DNA of 9,836 nt from Ga0074130 sp035565355 (GCA_035565355.1 DATMSM010000011.1:1-9836), one strand, 5' to 3'. Positions 1 to 6,170 are shown, counted from the first letter of the stretch. Program-made: numbers and translations. Notes: a model not told the origin generated them from the sequence alone.

Positions 1-13
1 TTTTTTATTGTGC

Positions 14-91
14 TCAATTAAAGAGCAGATAGATGATGACCAGCACGAATGCGGGAACGCCGAACAACCAGGCCAGAAAATACTTACCCAT
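14..91 (-). CDS. Small single-pass membrane protein, 25 aa
   Basis: A short reading frame runs from ATG at 91 to TGA at 14-16 and encodes 25 residues. It begins MGKYFLAWLFGVPAF, continues with a run of V, L and I, and ends in YLLFN. Apart from Lys3 it is almost entirely hydrophobic, so it should form one transmembrane helix with a short positive N-terminus facing the cytoplasm. The start is well supported: a perfect AGGAGG (97-102) lies 5 nt upstream of the ATG. It follows the diguanylate cyclase on the same strand after 95 bp, so it may have its own promoter. I recall similar tiny 'GVP..LV.IY' peptides as unnamed hypothetical proteins in proteobacterial genomes, but I cannot assign a family or function. 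No intrinsic terminator is visible in the 13 bases beyond its stop. Confidence 0.72.
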   Translation of the reverse strand: MGKYFLAWLFGVPAFVLVIIYLLFN

Positions 92-96
92 AAGAT

Positions 97-102
97 CCTC
101 CT
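97..102 (-). promoter_or_regulatory. Shine-Dalgarno of the 25-aa membrane ORF
   Basis: On the minus strand this reads AGGAGG, a perfect anti-16S match, 5 nt before the ATG at 91. It is the main evidence that the tiny reading frame is translated. Confidence 0.75.
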
Positions 103-115
103 GAGCGGATGTAAC

Positions 116-155
116 GCCTACACCCTAACCTGCCGGCCGCCGCCCATCTGTAGGG
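116..155. repeat. Inverted repeat CCTACA...TGTAGG upstream of the small ORF
   Basis: The arms CCTACA (117-122) and TGTAGG (149-154) are perfect inverted copies, 32 bp apart start to start (about three helical turns). They flank a GC-rich segment in the gap between the cyclase gene and the 25-aa ORF. The position suits a dimeric regulator site or an mRNA hairpin for the small ORF. Six-base arms can also arise by chance, and no regulator is identifiable from the sequence. Confidence 0.3.
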
Positions 156-186
156 CAAGGACGAAGCCGACGTAAGAGAGTGCTGG

Positions 187-1563
187 CTACTCGGGCTGCA
201 GGACGCCGAATTGCGAGCGGTTGCCGCCCTGGCGCTTGGCGCCATACATGGCGTCATCGGCGCAGCGAATCAGCTGGCGCAGATCGTCACCGTGCTCCGG
301 AGAATGGGCGATACCGATGCTGGGAGACACCGTCACCTCCCAGCCGTCCAGGATGAAGGAATCGCCGAGTACGGCGCGTATGGTTTCGGCCACGACGAAG
401 GCATCCTGCGGCGACTGGATGCCCTGGAGCAGCACCAGGAATTCGTCACCGCCAATCCGGCCCACGGTATCTGATTCGCGCACACAGCTGCTGATACGCG
501 CCGCGGCCTGCTGTAACAAGAGATCGCCAACAGGATGGCCGTACTTGTCATTGACCTGCTTGAACTGATCCAGGTCCAGATACAGCAAGGCAAGACAGTA
601 GCCCTCACGGCGCGCCAGGGTCAGCGCACTCTGCAGGCGATCCTGGAACAGCCGGTAGTTGGGCAGCTCGGTGAGCGGATCGTAGAGCGCTGCATGCTCC
701 AGGCGGGAGAACAGCTGCTTGCGTTCTATGGCCGCCGCCGCCTGGATGGAGATGAACTGCAGCAGGCGCATGTCCTGTTCATCGTAGCGGGCCTCCGTGG
801 AGTAGCCGCGTATCACCATCGCCCCTACCATGCCGTTGCGGCCCTGCAGGGGCACGCTGAGCCAGTAAATCGTGCCGTGGCCCACATCATCACGCGCCAG
901 CAGATCGGGGCTCATGCGGCTGCCGGGCGTGATCCACAGCGGCCGCCCGCTGCTGATCACCTCGGCGCACAGCGACCCGCCGGCGAGGCGCTGCACCGGG
1001 GGCGGCGCATTGACCTCATCGACGTAATAGGGAAAGCTCAGCTCGTCTTTCTGCGCATCGTAGAGCGCAACAAAGAAATTCCGCGCGGGCAGCAGACTGA
1101 CGACAATTTCGTGAATCGTTTTGAGCAGCGCCGGCAGATCCGGCGTTTCATGCGTGGCATCAGAGATGGCATATGCGGCCAGGCGCATGGCTTCATCGCG
1201 CTTCCGGTCACTGATATCCCTCGCTACGGCAACGCGGGCCTGCTCCGCCTCGGACCAGCGCGCCGACCACATGATGTGGACGATGCGTCCATCCTTGCGA
1301 ATGTAACGGTTCTCGAAGTGGCGCTCGACACTGCCGCTCATGATGCCCTCGGCGGTTGCCAAGGTCCGCGCCCTGTCATCCGGATGCACCAGGTCAAGCA
1401 TCTGGCGGCCGATGACCTCTTCAGGCGTGTAGCCAAAGACGGTTTCGAAAGCGGCGCTGACGTACAAATAACGTCCCTCCGCATCCACGATGCAGACGGC
1501 ATCAAGGAGCAGATCCATTGCATTGCCGTAGGGAACACGGCGATCTGTTTTCATGGAAGCCAT
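187..1563 (-). CDS. PAS-GAF-GGDEF diguanylate cyclase, cytosolic
   Basis: This 458-aa protein should make cyclic di-GMP from two GTP. An N-terminal PAS domain (about 15-122) contains the typical GYTPEEVIG segment and ends in RDISDRKR. A GAF domain follows (about 140-282). The C-terminal GGDEF domain (about 290-452) starts with the family signature DPLTELPN (295-302) and has an intact active site, GGDEF, at 371-375. A feedback-inhibition I-site, RESD (362-365), lies exactly five residues before GGDEF. No signal peptide, membrane segment or EAL domain is visible, so it should sense a cytosolic cue through PAS and/or GAF; the ligand cannot be read from the sequence. The start at 1563 (MASMKT) could equally be the second Met, three codons in, as neither has a good Shine-Dalgarno. 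It is transcribed away from mutS. Confidence 0.93.
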   Translation of the reverse strand: MASMKTDRRVPYGNAMDLLLDAVCIVDAEGRYLYVSAAFETVFGYTPEEVIGRQMLDLVHPDDRARTLATAEGIMSGSVERHFENRYIRKDGRIVHIMWSARWSEAEQARVAVARDISDRKRDEAMRLAAYAISDATHETPDLPALLKTIHEIVVSLLPARNFFVALYDAQKDELSFPYYVDEVNAPPPVQRLAGGSLCAEVISSGRPLWITPGSRMSPDLLARDDVGHGTIYWLSVPLQGRNGMVGAMVIRGYSTEARYDEQDMRLLQFISIQAAAAIERKQLFSRLEHAALYDPLTELPNYRLFQDRLQSALTLARREGYCLALLYLDLDQFKQVNDKYGHPVGDLLLQQAAARISSCVRESDTVGRIGGDEFLVLLQGIQSPQDAFVVAETIRAVLGDSFILDGWEVTVSPSIGIAHSPEHGDDLRQLIRCADDAMYGAKRQGGNRSQFGVLQPE

Positions 1564-1591
1564 TCAATAAGCAGCAACCCGGGTGCAGGAT

Positions 1592-1597
1592 ATTTTA
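1592..1597 (-). promoter_or_regulatory. Possible -10 element for the diguanylate cyclase gene
   Basis: On the minus strand this reads TAAAAT, 28 bp upstream of the cyclase ATG at 1563, in an otherwise GC-rich gap. No convincing -35 hexamer lies 16-18 bp further upstream. This is inference only; the gap must hold a promoter for this gene because its neighbour diverges. Confidence 0.3.
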
Positions 1598-1658
1598 CCC
1601 CTCACCGGAAAAAACATGGCCCGAATCAGGCAAGGCGGTAAGCCGGTCCGCAACAGGC

Positions 1659-1664
1659 TAAAAT
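1659..1664 (+). promoter_or_regulatory. Possible -10 element for mutS
   Basis: TAAAAT on the plus strand ends 37 bp before the mutS ATG at 1702 and would give a leader of about 30 nt. The matching -35 region (around 1636-1641) does not resemble TTGACA. It is a weak call based on position and AT-richness in a GC-rich gap. Confidence 0.3.
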
Positions 1665-1701
1665 CCCCGCTTCCTGTCGTCCGACACCCTATCTCCGCCA
1701 C

Positions 1702-4296
1702 ATGTCGCAGTCGAACACCGCGGGCACCCAGTCCAGCCATACCCCCATGATGCAGCAGTACCTGAAGCTCAAGGCTGCGCATCCCGATCTCCTGCTGTTC
1801 TACCGCATGGGAGACTTCTACGAGCTGTTCTACGACGATGCCGAAAAGGCCGCGCGGCTGCTCGACATCACCCTGACCAAACGCGGACAGTCGGCGGGAC
1901 AGCCCATCCCCATGTGCGGGGTGCCCTACCATGCGGTTGAGCAACACCTGGTGCGCCTAGTGAAGCTCGGCGAATCCGCCGCCATCTGCGAGCAAATTGG
2001 CGACCCGGCTACCAGCAAGGGGCCGGTCGAGCGCGCCGTGACGCGCATCGTCACGCCGGGCACCGTCACCGACAGCGCACTCCTCGACGACAAGAGCGAA
2101 AGCCTGCTGCTGGCGCTGCATGTCGAGCGCCAGCGCGTCGGCCTGGCCTGGCTCAATCTTGCCAATGGTGGCTTCAGTCTGCTGGAGTCGAGCTTGAGCA
2201 ATCTCGCCACCCATTTCGAACGTCTGCGCCCGGCCGAGCTGCTGCTCGCCGATGCCGATCTGCTCGCAGACTTCGATCTGCGTACCACGGCGCAGCGTGA
2301 ACTGCCGCAATGGCATTTCGATGCCACTACCGCCCGCCAGTTGCTGACCGGCCACTTCGGCACCCAGGACTTGGCCGGCTTCGGCATCGACGACGGCGCT
2401 GACGAACCGACGCTGGCCCTGGCGGCCGCCGGTGCGCTGTTTCAGTATGCGCAGGCCACCCAGTTGCGCAGCCTGGCCCATATCACCGGCCTGCGGCTTG
2501 AGTCGGAACACGAGTTTCTGCGCCTCGACGCGGCCACGCGCCGCAATCTCGAACTCACCGAAACGCTGCGCGGCGAATCCGCCCCGACCCTGCTGTCGCT
2601 GCTCGACAGCTGCTCGACCAGCATGGGCTCGCGCTGGTTGCGGCATGCCTTGCACCACCCTTCGGCCAATCCCCAGATCGCCGTCGCACGCCACGAGGCC
2701 GTGGCCGAACTGCTCGGCGCAGGCAGCTACGGCATCGCTCCGGAAATCCAGCGGGCGCTCAAGGCGGTCTCCGACATCGAACGCATCAGCTCGCGCATTG
2801 CCCTGAAGTCCGCCCGCCCACGCGACCTTTCCGCACTGCGCGACAGCCTCGCCGCCCTGCCCTCAGTACAGGCCCTGCTACAGGTGCCGCAGGCTGCGCT
2901 GCTGACGCAACTGCGCGAGCACATCGCCATTCCTGCGGCGGCACTGCAGCTACTGCAGGCAGCTGTCACCAGCGAACCTTCGGCGGTGCTGCGCGAAGGC
3001 GGCGTCATTGCCGACGGCTACTCGGCCGACCTGGACGAACTGCGCGCCATCCAGAGCAATTGCGGCGCCTTCCTGCTGGAGCTGGAGGCTCGCGAAAAAA
3101 CCCGCACCGGCATCAGCAGTCTCAAGGTCGAGTACAACAAGGTGCATGGCTTCTATATCGAGGTCACGCATGCGCATGCCGAGAAAATTCCCGACGACTA
3201 CCGGCGTCGCCAGACGCTGAAGAACGCCGAGCGCTACATCACGCCCGAACTCAAGGCTTTCGAGGACAAGGCGCTTTCCGCCAACGACCGCGCCCTGGCG
3301 CTGGAGAAGCAGCTCTATGAGGCCCTGCTGGACATGCTGGCGCAGCATATTCCGCAGCTGCAGAACATCGCCCGTGCGCTCGCCCTGCTCGACGGCCTCT
3401 GCGCCTTCGCCGCGATTGCACGCGAACGCAATTACTGCCGCCCCGAGATGGTGGCCGAAGCGGTGCTCGAGATCGACGCCGGCCGCCATCCCGTGGTCGA
3501 AGCGCAGCATGGCGTGCAATTCATCGCCAATCCGCTCAGATTCGCGATGACACGCCGCATGCTGTTGATTACCGGCCCGAATATGGGCGGCAAATCGACC
3601 TATATGCGCCAGGTGGCGCTGATCGTTCTGCTCGCCCATTGCGGCGCCTTCGTGCCGGCCGCAGCGGCGCGCATTGGCCGCTTCGACGCCATTTACACCC
3701 GTATCGGCGCCTCAGATGATTTGGCCTCCGGCCGTTCCACCTTCATGGTGGAAATGACCGAGGCCGCCGCCATTCTCAACGGCGCGACCGAGCACTCGCT
3801 GGTGCTGATGGACGAGATCGGGCGCGGCACCTCAACCTTCGACGGCATGGCGCTGGCCTTCTCCATCGCCCGCCATCTGCTCGAGAAGAACCGCGCCTTC
3901 ACGCTGTTCTCCACCCACTATTTCGAACTGACGCGACTGGCCGAAGACTACGCCGAGTGTGCCAATGTGCACCTTGACGCGGTCGAGCACGGACACAGCA
4001 TCGTCTTCCTGCATGCGGTCGAGGAAGGGCCGGCTTCGCAGAGCTACGGCATCCAGGTCGCGGCGCTGGCCGGTATTCCCGGCAGCGTGGTACGCGACGC
4101 CAAGCGCCGCCTGGTCGCGCTGGAAAACCGCGAACTCGTCGCCTCTCCGCAGGCGGATCTGTTTGCAGCCGTACCGCCGCCGGTAGAAGCCGAACCGCAT
4201 GCGTTGATCGGCGCCCTTGAAGCCATAGACCCCGACGCGCTGTCGCCGCGCGAGGCCCTGGACCAGCTGTACGCCTTGAAGAAGCTCGCAAAATAG
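1702..4296 (+). CDS. mutS: DNA mismatch repair protein MutS
   Basis: MutS binds base mismatches and small loops as a clamp and recruits MutL to start methyl-directed or nick-directed repair. The 864 residues match the usual length (E. coli 853). The N-terminal mismatch-reading motif GDFYELF carries the Phe and Glu (F39, E41) that contact the mispaired base. After connector, lever and clamp regions comes the ATPase domain, with Walker A GPNMGGKST (625-633), Walker B LVLMDE (D704, E705) and then STHYFELT. The C-terminal helix ending in LDQLYALKKLAK matches the tetramerisation segment. The start is supported by the conserved HTPMMQQYLKLKAAHP segment soon after the N-terminus, although no Shine-Dalgarno precedes the ATG. 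No frameshift or lost catalytic residue is visible. It is divergent from the cyclase gene and convergent with the glycosylase gene. Confidence 0.98.
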   Translation: MSQSNTAGTQSSHTPMMQQYLKLKAAHPDLLLFYRMGDFYELFYDDAEKAARLLDITLTKRGQSAGQPIPMCGVPYHAVEQHLVRLVKLGESAAICEQIGDPATSKGPVERAVTRIVTPGTVTDSALLDDKSESLLLALHVERQRVGLAWLNLANGGFSLLESSLSNLATHFERLRPAELLLADADLLADFDLRTTAQRELPQWHFDATTARQLLTGHFGTQDLAGFGIDDGADEPTLALAAAGALFQYAQATQLRSLAHITGLRLESEHEFLRLDAATRRNLELTETLRGESAPTLLSLLDSCSTSMGSRWLRHALHHPSANPQIAVARHEAVAELLGAGSYGIAPEIQRALKAVSDIERISSRIALKSARPRDLSALRDSLAALPSVQALLQVPQAALLTQLREHIAIPAAALQLLQAAVTSEPSAVLREGGVIADGYSADLDELRAIQSNCGAFLLELEAREKTRTGISSLKVEYNKVHGFYIEVTHAHAEKIPDDYRRRQTLKNAERYITPELKAFEDKALSANDRALALEKQLYEALLDMLAQHIPQLQNIARALALLDGLCAFAAIARERNYCRPEMVAEAVLEIDAGRHPVVEAQHGVQFIANPLRFAMTRRMLLITGPNMGGKSTYMRQVALIVLLAHCGAFVPAAAARIGRFDAIYTRIGASDDLASGRSTFMVEMTEAAAILNGATEHSLVLMDEIGRGTSTFDGMALAFSIARHLLEKNRAFTLFSTHYFELTRLAEDYAECANVHLDAVEHGHSIVFLHAVEEGPASQSYGIQVAALAGIPGSVVRDAKRRLVALENRELVASPQADLFAAVPPPVEAEPHALIGALEAIDPDALSPREALDQLYALKKLAK

Positions 4297-4323
4297 CTTG
4301 TTGTCAGGCGCTGCGGCTATCCC

Positions 4324-4971
4324 TCAAGCGCCGCCATCCTGACCCGCAGCAGCCTGCAATATCTCGGCGACCCGCACCTGCAATGCGGGCACCAGTTCGC
4401 CTTCGAACCACGGGTTGCGCACCAGCCAACCATTGTTGAGCGGACTTGGGTGGGGCATGGGCACGACGGAGGGCCAATGCTGGCGCCAGTTCTGAACCGT
4501 GACGGTCAGGCCGGATTGTTCTTCGGGCAGGTGATAACGCGCCGCATGCTGGCCGATCACCAGCGTGAGCTGCAACTGCGTGAACGTTTGCAGCAAGGGC
4601 AAACGCCAGCGCGGCGCGCACTCGGGCCGCGGCGGCAAATCGCCGGAGCGGCTTTTGCCAGGATAGCAAAGCCCCATAGGCACGATGGCGAATAGGTTGG
4701 GATCGTAGAACTGCGCACAGCTGACATTCAACCAACGCCGCAGCCGCTCACCGCTGGCATCGTCAAACGCAACACCGGTCTCGTGCACCCGCCTGCCCGG
4801 CGCCTGCGATGCAATCAGAATACGCGCGGCAGGATGCAGCTGCAGCACCGGGCGCGGAGTGTGAGGCAGATGCGGAGCGCATAGAGTACAGGCCCGCACT
4901 TCGGCCAGTAGAGAGTCGGCCGAGGCTACGCTGCCCTCAGGAGCAGCTGCCGCTGGCGGCAAACGCTTCAT
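4324..4971 (-). CDS. Uracil-DNA glycosylase family protein with Fe-S cysteines
   Basis: This 215-aa protein belongs to the uracil-DNA glycosylase superfamily (COG1573, nearest to family 4), whose members excise uracil from DNA to begin base-excision repair. Motif 1 is QAPGRRVHETG (56-66), followed by FDDASGERLRRWL. Motif 2 is PHPSPLN (173-179), followed by NPWFE. Four cysteines fit the family-4 iron-sulfur pattern: C28 and C31 (CTLC), C102 (GLCYPG) and C118 (PECAPRW). By recall, this short, widespread proteobacterial branch is usually annotated only as 'uracil-DNA glycosylase family', so activity is inferred. The start at 4971 has only a weak Shine-Dalgarno, and an out-of-frame ATG overlaps just upstream at 4975. 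The gene lies beyond the slyD terminator, which suggests its own promoter or read-through. It converges with mutS, 27 bp away. Confidence 0.88.
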   Translation of the reverse strand: MKRLPPAAAAPEGSVASADSLLAEVRACTLCAPHLPHTPRPVLQLHPAARILIASQAPGRRVHETGVAFDDASGERLRRWLNVSCAQFYDPNLFAIVPMGLCYPGKSRSGDLPPRPECAPRWRLPLLQTFTQLQLTLVIGQHAARYHLPEEQSGLTVTVQNWRQHWPSVVPMPHPSPLNNGWLVRNPWFEGELVPALQVRVAEILQAAAGQDGGA

Positions 4972-4988
4972 TCATCAAACCCGCCGCA

Positions 4989-5004
4989 GGCAGTGCATAC
5001 TGCC
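4989..5004. promoter_or_regulatory. GGCAGT-N4-ACTGCC palindrome upstream of the glycosylase gene
   Basis: This is a perfect 6-bp inverted repeat around GCAT. It lies 17 bp upstream of the glycosylase ATG and 12 bp beyond the slyD terminator stem. It is placed like an operator or a 5'-leader hairpin. It does not match the LexA consensus CTGT-N8-ACAG, and I cannot name a regulator. Confidence 0.35.
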
Positions 5005-5010
5005 CCGCTG

Positions 5011-5041
5011 AAATTAAAAAGCCAGCTCGAAGCTGGCTTTT
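5011..5041 (-). terminator. Rho-independent terminator after slyD
   Basis: The perfect 11-bp stem AAAAGCCAGCT / AGCTGGCTTTT (5041-5031 and 5027-5017 in minus-strand reading order) closes a 3-nt loop. On the minus strand it is followed by a T-rich tail, TTTTTAATTT. It starts 17 bp after the slyD stop codon, which makes it the end of the peroxiredoxin-slyD transcript. In the plus direction the stem is followed by only four Ts, so it may also act weakly as a bidirectional stop for transcripts running on from mutS. Confidence 0.88.
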
Positions 5042-5058
5042 CCACGCGGAACTGCGGA

Positions 5059-5541
5059 TCAGTGGTGATGACCGCCCGGACCATGCACATGGCCGTGGCT
5101 GAGCTCTTCGGCGGAGGCCTGGCGTACATCGGTGACGGTGCAGGAGAACACCAGCGACTGGCCGGCCAGCGGATGATTGCCATCGACGACAACCTTGTCA
5201 TCGGCGATATCGGTGATGGTGTACAGCAGGCCATCATCCTCTTCGTCCTCGCTGCCGCGCTCGAACTGCATGCCAACTTCGATATTGTCGGGGAAGAGCG
5301 AGCGCGGTTCGATGGCGATCAGGGACTCGTCATAGTCACCGAAAGCTTCTTCCGGTTGCAGCTTGACTTCAAGCTTGTCGCCGACGTCCTTGCCTTGCAA
5401 CTCGACCTCGATACGGTCGAAGATGCCGCCGTAGCCGCCGTGGAGATAGGTCAGCGGATGCTTGCCGTCGTCGACGAGGCCGCCGTCGCTGTCAGTCACG
5501 CGATACTCGAGCGTGACAACTGTGTCTTTGGTGATCTGCAT
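5059..5541 (-). CDS. slyD: SlyD-like FKBP peptidyl-prolyl isomerase
   Basis: This 160-aa cytosolic protein should catalyse prolyl cis-trans isomerisation and act as a folding chaperone. The FKBP fold is in two parts (about 1-70, with LHGGYG and GKDVGDKLEV, and about 119-141, with VVVDGNHPLAGQSLVF). Between them lies the chaperone 'insert-in-flap' domain (about 72-118), which here carries an acidic stretch, SEDEEDD. The C-terminus, SHGHVHGPGGHHH, is a short His-rich metal-binding tail. It lacks the long Cys/His-rich extension of E. coli SlyD (196 aa) used in nickel handling for hydrogenase, so metal binding is plausible but probably reduced. The ATG at 5541 has AAGGAA (5553-5558) 11 nt upstream. 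The start lies inside the 3' end of the peroxiredoxin gene (46-bp overlap), which implies co-transcription and probably translational coupling. An intrinsic terminator follows. Confidence 0.93.
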   Translation of the reverse strand: MQITKDTVVTLEYRVTDSDGGLVDDGKHPLTYLHGGYGGIFDRIEVELQGKDVGDKLEVKLQPEEAFGDYDESLIAIEPRSLFPDNIEVGMQFERGSEDEEDDGLLYTITDIADDKVVVDGNHPLAGQSLVFSCTVTDVRQASAEELSHGHVHGPGGHHH

Positions 5542-6011
5542 GTGCGATCAAGTTCCTTCACGAGTTGAAAAACCTCGGCCACATGGCCGCGGGGGTGAAT
5601 ATCGTACAAAGCGTGCCGGACCACCCCGTGCATGTCGATGACGAAGGTAGAGCGTACCACACAGAGCTTTTTCACGCCGTCCACCTCCTTAGAGTGTAGG
5701 ACGCCGAACTGCTTGCAGAGCTTGCCTTCCGTATCGGCAAGCAGCCGGATTGAAAGCCCGTGCTTGTCACGAAAATCGGCATGTTTCAGGCAGTCGTCAC
5801 GGCTCACGCCGATGATCACGCAACGATGACGGTTGAAATCGTTCTCGTGGTCGCTGAAATCGGCTGCTTCGATGGTGCACAGCGGCGTGTCGTCGCGCGG
5901 ATAGAAAAACAGCACTGCATGGGACTTGCCGCGCAGCGAGGAGGATTTGAACATTGCCATGTCCGCATCCGGCAATTCGAACGACGGTATCGTCTGACCA
6001 ACATGCAGCAT
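5496..6011 (-). CDS. BCP/PrxQ-type peroxiredoxin, 171 aa
   Basis: This thiol peroxidase should reduce hydrogen peroxide and organic hydroperoxides in the cytosol. The thioredoxin-like fold is recognisable from FFYPRDDTPLCTIEAADF, with the peroxidatic Cys45 and Thr42 of the Pro-x-x-x-Thr-x-x-Cys catalytic motif, then GVSRDD and LLADTEGK. The residue five positions after Cys45, cysteine in E. coli BCP, is Ala50. The alpha-3 resolving position used by other PrxQ proteins is Arg81. Other cysteines are present (C64, C74, C99 and more), so it may be a 1-Cys enzyme or use another partner. I chose ATG 6011 because AGGAGG (6016-6021) lies 4 nt upstream and the protein then starts MLHVGQTIPSFELP, as in the family. 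A longer frame to 6101 has no such support. The last 15 or so residues read through the slyD ribosome-binding site and start. Confidence 0.9.
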   Translation of the reverse strand: MLHVGQTIPSFELPDADMAMFKSSSLRGKSHAVLFFYPRDDTPLCTIEAADFSDHENDFNRHRCVIIGVSRDDCLKHADFRDKHGLSIRLLADTEGKLCKQFGVLHSKEVDGVKKLCVVRSTFVIDMHGVVRHALYDIHPRGHVAEVFQLVKELDRTCRSPKTQLSRSSIA

Positions 6012-6015
6012 GCAG

Positions 6016-6021
6016 CCTCCT
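6016..6021 (-). promoter_or_regulatory. Shine-Dalgarno that sets the peroxiredoxin start
   Basis: On the minus strand this reads AGGAGG, 4 nt before the ATG at 6011. It decides between this start and an in-frame ATG 90 bp upstream (6101), whose extra residues do not look like peroxiredoxin. Confidence 0.75.
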
Positions 6022-6090
6022 GCCAAGCAATGTTGTTCTATCCCCTGGGCCGGGCGGGTGTCTTGTGAAGCTTCGCCTGACCTTGGGGCG

Positions 6091-6096
6091 ATTCTA
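6091..6096 (-). promoter_or_regulatory. Possible -10 element for the peroxiredoxin-slyD operon
   Basis: On the minus strand this reads TAGAAT (in TCTAGAAT), one mismatch from TATAAT, 79 bp upstream of the peroxiredoxin ATG. It lies in the 159-bp gap after zapE. No good -35 hexamer is seen 16-18 bp before it, so the factor or an activator is unknown. Confidence 0.35.
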
Positions 6097-6170
6097 GACA
6101 AAGTCGCCGTGCTTGTGTGGCAGAAATAAGTACGCCCGCGTGTAGGAGCTCCCGAACTGCGCTGTGGGAA

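Noticed and set aside
535..1641. A 368-codon open frame on the plus strand opposite the diguanylate cyclase gene
   Set aside because: It is a mirror of the high third-position GC in the cyclase gene. Its translation is rich in His, Gln, Arg and Ala with no recognisable domain, while the opposite strand encodes three intact domains.
1957..2694. A 245-codon minus-strand frame within mutS
   Set aside because: It lies wholly inside the conserved MutS coding sequence, is Gln/Gly/Arg-biased and shows no domain or ribosome-binding site.
4989..5004. LexA (SOS) box for the glycosylase gene
   Set aside because: The palindrome is GGCAGT-N4-ACTGCC; the CTGT-N8-ACAG consensus is not present there or elsewhere in the gap.
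6012..6101. A 30-residue N-terminal extension of the peroxiredoxin from the ATG at 6101
   Set aside because: The extension does not look like peroxiredoxin and has no good ribosome-binding site, whereas ATG 6011 has AGGAGG and begins with the typical family N-terminus. The extended region also covers the likely promoter.
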